Part shown: piece after piece, positions 33,506-38,701 of the stretch | Numbering within the stretch: position 1 is the first letter of the stretch | Layout: each line of letters opens with the position of its first letter | NCBI GenBank assembly: GCA_046295655.1 | Contig: JBKBMT010000022.1 | Coordinates: 1 to 38,701, forward strand | DNA: 38,701 nucleotides | Source of the DNA: JBKBMT01 sp046295655 | GTDB taxonomy: Bacteria > Pseudomonadota > Alphaproteobacteria > Rhodobacterales > Rhodobacteraceae | Reading direction: 5' to 3' | Notes under the pieces: model-generated | The model's input: only the letters and a program-made list of their open reading frames with translations | The model's database searches: none | Told to the model about the DNA's origin: nothing | Translations under genes and position numbers: made by a program

Positions 33506-34600
33506 ATGGCGCCGCTCTGCCTGATCGCGGCGGGCGGGACCGGGGGGCACATGTTCCCGGCCCAGGCGCTGGCCGAGGCACTTCTGTCGCGCGGCTGGCG
33601 GGTGGTGCTTTCGACCGATGCGCGGGGCGCGCGCTATGCGGGCGGCTTTCCCGCCGAGGTGCAGGTGCGCCGCGTTGCGGCTGCGACCCCGGCCCGCGGC
33701 GGGATCGGGGCAAGGCTGGCCGCACCCTTCCGCATCGCGGGCGGCGCAGCGGCCGCCCTGGCGGCGATGCTCCGCGACCGGCCGGCGGTCGTGGTGGGGT
33801 TCGGCGGTTATCCGACCGTCCCTGCGCTGACCGCCGCGACCATCCTGCGCCTGCCGCGGATGATCCACGAACAGAACGGTGTGCCGGGCAAGGTCAATGC
33901 GGCCTTCGCCCGGAGGGTCGATGCGGTTGCCTGCGGGATCTGGCCCTGCGCGCTGCCGGCCGGGGTGGCGGGCCACGACACCGGCAACCCGGTCCGCCGC
34001 GCCGTCGCGGAACGGGCCGGTGCCGCCTACATCCCGCCCGGCGACTATCCCATGAGCCTGTTCGTCATCGGCGGCAGCCAGGGTGCGCGGATCCTCTCCG
34101 ATGTGGTTCCGGCAGCCGTCGCGGCCTTGCCTGAAACGCTGTTGCGTCACCTGCGCGTCGCGCATCAGGCGCGGCCCGAGGACCTTGAACGCGTCGCGGC
34201 CGCCTACGAGGCCGCCGGGATAAGGGCCGAGGTCGAATCGTTCTTCGACGACGTGCCGCGCCGGCTGTCCGAGGCGCAGCTGGTGATCGCCCGTGCCGGC
34301 GCCTCGACCGTGGCCGAGATCGCGGCGGTCGGCCGCCCCTCGATCCTGATCCCCTATGCGGCAGCCGCCGGCGATCATCAGACCGCCAATGCCCGCGTGC
34401 TGACCGAGGCCGAGGCGGCCATCCGTGTCCCCGAAGCTGCCCTTGCGCCGGACGCCCTGGCAGGGCACATCGTTGCGGTGCTGACGAATCCCGACGCGGC
34501 GCATCGCATGGCGGCCAACGCCCTTTCGGCAAGCCGCCCCGACGCGACCGAACGACTGGTGTCGCTGGTCGAACAACTGGCAAGAAAGACCCCGCAATGA
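33506..34600 (+). CDS. murG: UDP-GlcNAc--lipid I N-acetylglucosaminyltransferase
   Basis: 364 residues of a GT-B enzyme. GGTGGHMFPAQALAE (near residues 9-23) is the acceptor/membrane-side G-loop. GFGGYPTVPAL and HEQNGVPGKVN belong to the N-terminal domain. GGSQGAR (about 188-194) and the ARAGASTVAE segment bind UDP-GlcNAc in the C-terminal domain. It converts lipid I to lipid II on the inner face of the membrane. Its stop overlaps the murC start (ATGA at 34597-34600), so the two are translationally coupled. Confidence 0.97.
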   Translation: MAPLCLIAAGGTGGHMFPAQALAEALLSRGWRVVLSTDARGARYAGGFPAEVQVRRVAAATPARGGIGARLAAPFRIAGGAAAALAAMLRDRPAVVVGFGGYPTVPALTAATILRLPRMIHEQNGVPGKVNAAFARRVDAVACGIWPCALPAGVAGHDTGNPVRRAVAERAGAAYIPPGDYPMSLFVIGGSQGARILSDVVPAAVAALPETLLRHLRVAHQARPEDLERVAAAYEAAGIRAEVESFFDDVPRRLSEAQLVIARAGASTVAEIAAVGRPSILIPYAAAAGDHQTANARVLTEAEAAIRVPEAALAPDALAGHIVAVLTNPDAAHRMAANALSASRPDATERLVSLVEQLARKTPQ

Positions 34601-36018
34601 GCCCCGCGACCAAACTGCCCCACGAGCTTGGCCCGATCCACTTCGTCGGCATCGGCGGGATCGGGATGTCGGGCATCGCCGAAGTGCTTCTGACGCTTGG
34701 CTATTCCGTGCAGGGGTCCGACCTGAAGGCTTCGAAGATCACCGCGCGGCTGGAACGTCTGGGCGCCCGCATCTTCGAGGGGCAGCGCGCCGAGAATCTG
34801 GGCGAGGCCGCGGTTGTCGTCGTCTCCTCGGCCATCAAGCGCGGCAACCCGGAGCTGGAAGAAGCGCGTCGGCGCAAGCTGCCGGTGGTGCGACGGGCCG
34901 AGATGCTCGCCGAACTGATGCGGCTCAAATCGAACATCGCGGTCGCCGGAACCCACGGAAAGACGACGACAACCACACTGGTTGCAACATTGCTCGACCG
35001 TGGCGGGTTTGACCCGACGGTGATCAATGGCGGGGTGATCCACGCCTATGGCTCGAACGCCCGGGCCGGTGCCGGCGAATGGATGGTGGTCGAGGCGGAC
35101 GAGAGCGACGGCAGCTTCAACCGGCTGCCCGCGACCATCGCCATCGTCACCAATATCGACCCCGAGCATATGGAGCACTGGGGCACCTTCGAGAACCTCC
35201 GCCAGGGATTCCACGACTTCGTCTCGAACATCCCGTTCTACGGGCTGGCCGTCTGCTGCACCGATCACCCTGAGGTGCAGGCGCTGGTCGGGCGCATCAC
35301 CGACCGGCGGGTGCTGACTTTCGGCTTCAACGCGCAGGCCGATGTCCGCGCGATCAACCTGCGCTACGAAGGCGGGGTCGCGCATTTCGACATCGCGCTG
35401 CAGGCAGAGGGCGCGGTGATCGAAGGCTGCACCCTGCCGATGCCGGGCGATCACAACGTCTCGAACGCGTTGGCGGCCGTTGCCGTGGCGCGCGACCTCG
35501 GCGTGTCGGCTGAGGATATTCGCGCCGCGCTGGCCGGATTCGCGGGCGTCAACCGGCGCTTCACCAAGGTCGGCGAGGTTCTGGGCGGCGTTTCGGTGAT
35601 CGACGATTACGGCCATCACCCGGTCGAGATCGCGGCCGTGCTGCGCGCCGCCCGCCAGGCGGTCGCGCAAACCCCCGGTGCGCGGGTCATCGCCGTCCAT
35701 CAGCCGCATCGCTACAGCCGCCTGTCGAGCCTGTTCGAGGAGTTCTGCGCCTGCTTCAACGAGGCGGATGTCGTTGCCATCGCCGAAGTCTATTCGGCGG
35801 GCGAAGACCCCATCCCGGGCGCCAGCCGCGACGATCTGGTTGCCGGGCTGATCGCCCATGGCCATCGCCATGCGCGGGCCTTGCTGGACGAGGCCGATCT
35901 GGAAAGACTGCTGCGCGAGCAGGCGCGTCCGGGTGATATCGTGGTCTGCCTCGGTGCCGGCACGATCTCGGCCTGGGCGAATGCGCTGCCCGCGCGGCTG
36001 TCAAGGGCCGCCGCCTGA
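34597..36018 (+). CDS. murC: UDP-N-acetylmuramate--L-alanine ligase
   Basis: 473 residues. HFVGIGGIGMSGIAEV is the N-terminal UDP-MurNAc-binding motif; AGTHGKTTTTT is the ATP P-loop. VEADESDGSF, NIDPEHMEHW and the C-terminal DDYGHHPVEI complete the Mur-ligase signature. It catalyses the first amino-acid addition (L-Ala) to UDP-MurNAc. It is the last gene of the run; a strong hairpin follows 47 bases after the stop. murB, ddl and ftsQAZ, which usually come next, are absent, indicating that the division cluster is interrupted in this genome. Confidence 0.97.
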   Translation: MSPATKLPHELGPIHFVGIGGIGMSGIAEVLLTLGYSVQGSDLKASKITARLERLGARIFEGQRAENLGEAAVVVVSSAIKRGNPELEEARRRKLPVVRRAEMLAELMRLKSNIAVAGTHGKTTTTTLVATLLDRGGFDPTVINGGVIHAYGSNARAGAGEWMVVEADESDGSFNRLPATIAIVTNIDPEHMEHWGTFENLRQGFHDFVSNIPFYGLAVCCTDHPEVQALVGRITDRRVLTFGFNAQADVRAINLRYEGGVAHFDIALQAEGAVIEGCTLPMPGDHNVSNALAAVAVARDLGVSAEDIRAALAGFAGVNRRFTKVGEVLGGVSVIDDYGHHPVEIAAVLRAARQAVAQTPGARVIAVHQPHRYSRLSSLFEEFCACFNEADVVAIAEVYSAGEDPIPGASRDDLVAGLIAHGHRHARALLDEADLERLLREQARPGDIVVCLGAGTISAWANALPARLSRAAA

Positions 36019-36065
36019 TCCCTCAGCGCGCCCGAAGGACGGGCGAACGGTGCGGAAACGCGAAA

Positions 36066-36088
36066 GGGCCGCCCGAGAGGGGCGGCCC
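36066..36088. terminator. Bidirectional hairpin terminator, murC / HU gene
   Basis: GGGCCGCCC (36066-36074) and GGGCGGCCC (36080-36088) form a perfect 9-bp stem with a 5-base loop between two converging genes. On the minus strand the stem is followed by TTTCG, a short U-run suited to ending the HU transcript. On the plus strand it ends the mur operon. Confidence 0.7.
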
Positions 36089-36115
36089 CGCATCGGCCGG
36101 CGGGCACGGCCCCCG

Positions 36116-36403
36116 TCAGGCGTTCACGCTGTCCTTGAGCGACTTCGCCACCGCAATCCGCACCTGCTTGTCGGCGGGTTTGGTGACCATCTCGCCGGTC
36201 GCAGGGTTGCGCACCTGCCGCTCGGGCCGGGCGCGGCAGACGATCTTGCCGATACCCGGAAGGGTCACGGCGCCGCCGTTGGTCACTTCGCGCGTCACTA
36301 CCGTGGCGACAGCGTCCAGCGCAGCCGAGGCGGTCTTCTTGTCGCCGCCCATGGCTTCGGCGACGGCGGCAACGAGCTGGGCCTTGGTCATCGGTTTGGT
36401 CAT
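36116..36403 (-). CDS. HU-family DNA-binding protein
   Basis: 95 residues, standard size. Helical dimerisation half MTKAQLVAAVAEAMGGDKKTA; beta-arm signature LPGIGKIVCRARPERQVRNP with the RNPATG turn; C-terminal helix VAKSLKDSV. HU dimers bend and compact DNA and assist replication and repair. The start could be ATG 36403 or the second Met, four codons later. It is monocistronic: a promoter-like pair lies upstream and a hairpin downstream. The usual arm sequence GFGxF is GIGKI here, within family variation. Confidence 0.95.
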   Translation of the reverse strand: MTKPMTKAQLVAAVAEAMGGDKKTASAALDAVATVVTREVTNGGAVTLPGIGKIVCRARPERQVRNPATGEMVTKPADKQVRIAVAKSLKDSVNA

Positions 36404-36486
36404 CGGATCGTTCCTGTTGCTTCACTTGTCCCTGCGCCCCGGGACCATTCTTCGGGCCGGGGCTGCCCCCCAAGGGCAGTCCTGTC

Positions 36487-36515
36487 GCTACACAGGGTTT
36501 CGACGATGAAATCAA
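36487..36515 (-). promoter_or_regulatory. Putative promoter of the HU gene
   Basis: On the minus strand TTGATT (36515-36510), a 17-base spacer, and TGTAGC (36492-36487). The -35 matches TTGACA at four of six positions; the -10 is weak. It lies about 84-112 bases before the HU start codon and just after the AMP nucleosidase stop, where a promoter for the small gene is expected. Confidence 0.4.
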
Positions 36516-36561
36516 GTGCGAAAGGCGGATCGGCTGCGATTTCCCCTGCGTAAGCGGAAGG

Positions 36562-38040
36562 TCACAGGAATGCCGTCTCGTCGAAGCTGCGCAACTTGCG
36601 GCTGTGGATGCGCTCCAGCGGCATTCCGCGCAGCCGTTCCATCGCCCGCATGCCGATCTCCAGATGCCTGCCGACCTGCGTACGGTAGAATTCCGACGCC
36701 ATGCCGGGAAGCTTCAGCTCCCCGTGCAGGGGCTTGTCCGAGACGCACAGAAGCGTGCCGTAGGGCACGCGGAAACGGAAGCCGTTGGCGGCGATGGTGG
36801 CGCTTTCCATGTCCAGCGCGATGGCACGGCTCTGGCTCAGCCGCTGCACCGGCCCTGACTGGTCGCGCAGCTCCCAGTTGCGGTTGTCGATGGTGGCGAC
36901 GGTTCCGGTGCGCATGATCCGCTTCAGCTCGAAACCCTCGAGCCCGGTGACTTCGGCCACCGCCTCCTGGAGCGCGATCTGGATCTCGGCCAGCGCCGGG
37001 ATCGGAACCCAGACCGGCAGGTCGGCATCCAGAACGTGATCCTCGCGCAGATAGGCGTGGGCAAGGACGAAATCGCCAAGCTGCTGGGTGTTGCGCAGCC
37101 CGGCGCAGTGACCGACCATCAGCCAGGCATGCGGGCGAAGGACCGCGATATGGTCGGTCGCGGTCTTGGCGTTGGACGGGCCGACACCGATGTTGACCAG
37201 CGTGATGCCCTGCCCGTCGGCGCGTTTCAGGTGATAGGCCGGCATCTGCGGCATCTTCGCAAGGCCGGGCAGCGGGTCGTCGGGACCGGCGAGCACCTGG
37301 TTGCCCGGTCCGACAAAGGCAACGTATCCCGAGTCCCGGTCGGCCAGCGCCTGCCGGGCGCGAACTTCGAATTCGTCCACGTAGAACTGATAGTTGGTGA
37401 ACAGGACGTGGTTCTGGAAATGCTCGGCGTCGGTTGCGGTGTAATGCGCCAGCCGTGCCAGCGAATAATCCACGCGCTGCGCCGTGAAGGCCGACAGCGG
37501 TCGCGATCCGTCAGGGTTCAGAGTCCGCGTGCCGTTCACGATGTCGTCGTTCGTCGTCGCGAGGTCCGGCACGTCGAAAACGTCCCGCAGCGCGAAATTC
37601 AGCACACCCTCGTGCGGAACCGTGATGTCCGGGGCCGACATGACCGCGAAATGCAGCGGGATGGGCGTGTCGGACCAGCCGATCTGCACCGGAACCCGAT
37701 GGCTGCGCATCAGTAGTTCGATCTGCTGGATCAGGTAGTTGCGGAACAGGTCCGGTCGCGTGATCGTGGTGGAATAGATGCCCGGCTCGGCCACATGGCC
37801 GAAGGCCAGCCGGCTGTCGGGCCGGTCGAAGGTGGTCACCACCAGACGTATCTCGGGGTAGAAGGCCCGCACCCGCGCCGCCGGGCGCCCCTTTTCCAGC
37901 GCAGTCGCGAACCTTGCGAGCAGGAACCCGGTCGCCTCGGCGTAAAGCGCGCAAAGCCGGTCGACCGCCGCGGAGGGGTCCGTGAACATGGCCGGCCCGG
38001 AGGCGGGCGGTGACAGGATCGGCAGGCTCGGGTCGTTCAC
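36562..38040 (-). CDS. amn: AMP nucleosidase
   Basis: 492 residues, the usual length of the bacterial enzyme. The N-terminal regulatory domain (about 1-180) carries FGHVAEPGIYSTTITRPDLF. The C-terminal half is a nucleoside-phosphorylase-like domain with NIGVGPSNAKTATDHIAVLRP, HAWLMVGHCAG (substrate and phosphate loop) and the ALDMESATIAANG segment with the ribose-binding Glu. It splits AMP into adenine and ribose 5-phosphate and so tunes the adenylate pool. It is divergent from the epimerase-like gene at the right edge and tandem with the HU gene, 158 bases apart. Confidence 0.96.
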   Translation of the reverse strand: MNDPSLPILSPPASGPAMFTDPSAAVDRLCALYAEATGFLLARFATALEKGRPAARVRAFYPEIRLVVTTFDRPDSRLAFGHVAEPGIYSTTITRPDLFRNYLIQQIELLMRSHRVPVQIGWSDTPIPLHFAVMSAPDITVPHEGVLNFALRDVFDVPDLATTNDDIVNGTRTLNPDGSRPLSAFTAQRVDYSLARLAHYTATDAEHFQNHVLFTNYQFYVDEFEVRARQALADRDSGYVAFVGPGNQVLAGPDDPLPGLAKMPQMPAYHLKRADGQGITLVNIGVGPSNAKTATDHIAVLRPHAWLMVGHCAGLRNTQQLGDFVLAHAYLREDHVLDADLPVWVPIPALAEIQIALQEAVAEVTGLEGFELKRIMRTGTVATIDNRNWELRDQSGPVQRLSQSRAIALDMESATIAANGFRFRVPYGTLLCVSDKPLHGELKLPGMASEFYRTQVGRHLEIGMRAMERLRGMPLERIHSRKLRSFDETAFL

Positions 38041-38158
38041 GCGCAGCGCTTTCCTTGGTCACACAAGGATGCACCGGTGCCCGACTGGCGGCAAGTGCCG
38101 CCCCGCGGGTCGGCGCTCCACCCTTGCGCGTGGCGTGCCCAGCGACGATACAGATGGC

Positions 38159-38701
38159 ATGACCGGCACGCTTCTGAGCCTTGGCCACGGATATACCGCC
38201 GCCGCATTGGCCCGGAGGCTTCTGCCCGAAGGCTGGCGGGTCATCGGAACCCATCGTGCGCCGGAGACGGCGGCGACGCTGCGGGCCGAGGGCGTTGAGC
38301 CCCTTTCCTGGCCGCAGACCAGCCTTGCCCCGGTGCTGGGGCAGGCAAGCCACGTCCTCGTGTCCATACCGCCGGGCCCGGAGGGCGACCCCGTTCTGGC
38401 GCGCCACGCTGCCGATCTGGCGGCCGCGCGGCCGCTCTGGGTCGGCTACCTGTCCACCACGGGCGTCTACGGCGATCACGGCGGCGGCTGGGTGGACGAG
38501 ACGACGCCGCCCGCACCTGCCACTGCGCGCGGCTGCGCCCGGGTGGCGGCCGAGGCGGAATGGCGCGCCACCGGCCTGCCCGTGCACATCTTCCGCCTGG
38601 CCGGCATCTACGGCCCCGGTCGAGGGCCGTTCGAGAAGCTGCGCAATGGGACGGCGCGTCGCATCGTCAAGCCGGGGCAGGTGTTCAGCCGGGCGCATGT
38701 C
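38159..38701 (+). CDS. NAD-dependent epimerase/dehydratase-like protein (YeeZ-type SDR), 3' end outside window
   Basis: 181 codons from ATG 38159, open to the window edge. Atypical short Rossmann start LLSLGHGYTAAALARRL (5-21) with GHG in place of GxxGxxG. Then VLVSIPPGPEGDP, the YLSTTGVYGDHGGGWVDE segment (catalytic Ser/Thr and Tyr region) and FRLAGIYGPGRGPFEKLRNG. These are marks of the YeeZ/YlbE-like branch of extended SDRs, whose function is poorly known. It is divergent from amn with 118 bases between the starts. An overlapping ATG at 38154 stops at once, so 38159 is the start. Confidence 0.85.
   Translation, partial: MTGTLLSLGHGYTAAALARRLLPEGWRVIGTHRAPETAATLRAEGVEPLSWPQTSLAPVLGQASHVLVSIPPGPEGDPVLARHAADLAAARPLWVGYLSTTGVYGDHGGGWVDETTPPAPATARGCARVAAEAEWRATGLPVHIFRLAGIYGPGRGPFEKLRNGTARRIVKPGQVFSRAHV

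Noticed and set aside
1..38701. CRISPR arrays, tRNA/rRNA genes, insertion sequences, phage or toxin-antitoxin modules
   Set aside because: No regularly spaced repeats, no cloverleaf sequence, and no transposase, integrase or phage protein was found on either strand.

Overview
The window is a high-GC stretch that looks like an alphaproteobacterium of the Rhodobacteraceae/Paracoccaceae type. The reasons are the ~1150-residue SMC protein, the murD-ftsW-murG-murC order, a TAXI-TRAP transporter, an ExoY-type sugar transferase with a separate chain-length protein and kinase-like ATPase, and a RutR-type operator. No tRNA, rRNA, CRISPR array, insertion sequence or prophage was seen. The window opens and closes inside genes: a polyketide synthase at the left edge and a short SDR/epimerase-like protein at the right edge.

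Region 1 (1-9218) is an exopolysaccharide or capsule locus. A type I polyketide synthase (KS-AT visible, running off the left edge) follows an O-antigen-ligase/Wzy-like membrane protein. Then come a WecG/TagA-type glycosyltransferase, a family 2 glycosyltransferase, a BY-kinase-like ATPase, a Wzz-type chain-length protein and an undecaprenyl-phosphate sugar transferase. A PKS beside this machinery recalls rkpA of rhizobia and wcbR of Burkholderia, which suggests a lipid or polyketide attached to, or anchoring, the polysaccharide. The ATPase has lost the P-loop lysine.

Region 2 (9560-13550) holds a small membrane protein and the chromosome-organising SMC ATPase.

Region 3 (13557-20075) is a transport unit. 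A minus-strand operon encodes a TAXI solute-binding protein, a fused TRAP permease, a universal stress protein and a class III aminotransferase. A divergent RpiR/SIS regulator lies next to it. The AT-rich gap between them has a good promoter overlapped by inverted repeats, so local repression is likely.

Region 4 (20462-22879) carries a RhlE-like DEAD-box RNA helicase and two tandem, related two-helix membrane proteins of unknown function. It ends in a strong GC hairpin.

Region 5 (22907-30606) is an eight-gene minus-strand operon for uptake and hydrolysis of a cyclic ureide, probably a (dihydro)pyrimidine: an N-carbamoyl-amino-acid amidohydrolase, a dihydropyrimidinase, an atypical SDR protein, a VOC protein, and an ABC importer (ATPase, two permeases, NMT1/THI5-like binding protein). 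Several junctions are ATGA overlaps or gaps of a few bases. A near-consensus RutR operator lies 56 bp before the first start codon. No dihydropyrimidine dehydrogenase is present in the window.

Region 6 (30807-36018) is the peptidoglycan/division run murD-ftsW-murG-murC, without mraY, murF, murB, ddl or ftsQAZ beside it. Region 7 (36116-38701) has an HU-family DNA-binding protein, AMP nucleosidase, and the start of an NAD-dependent epimerase-like protein.
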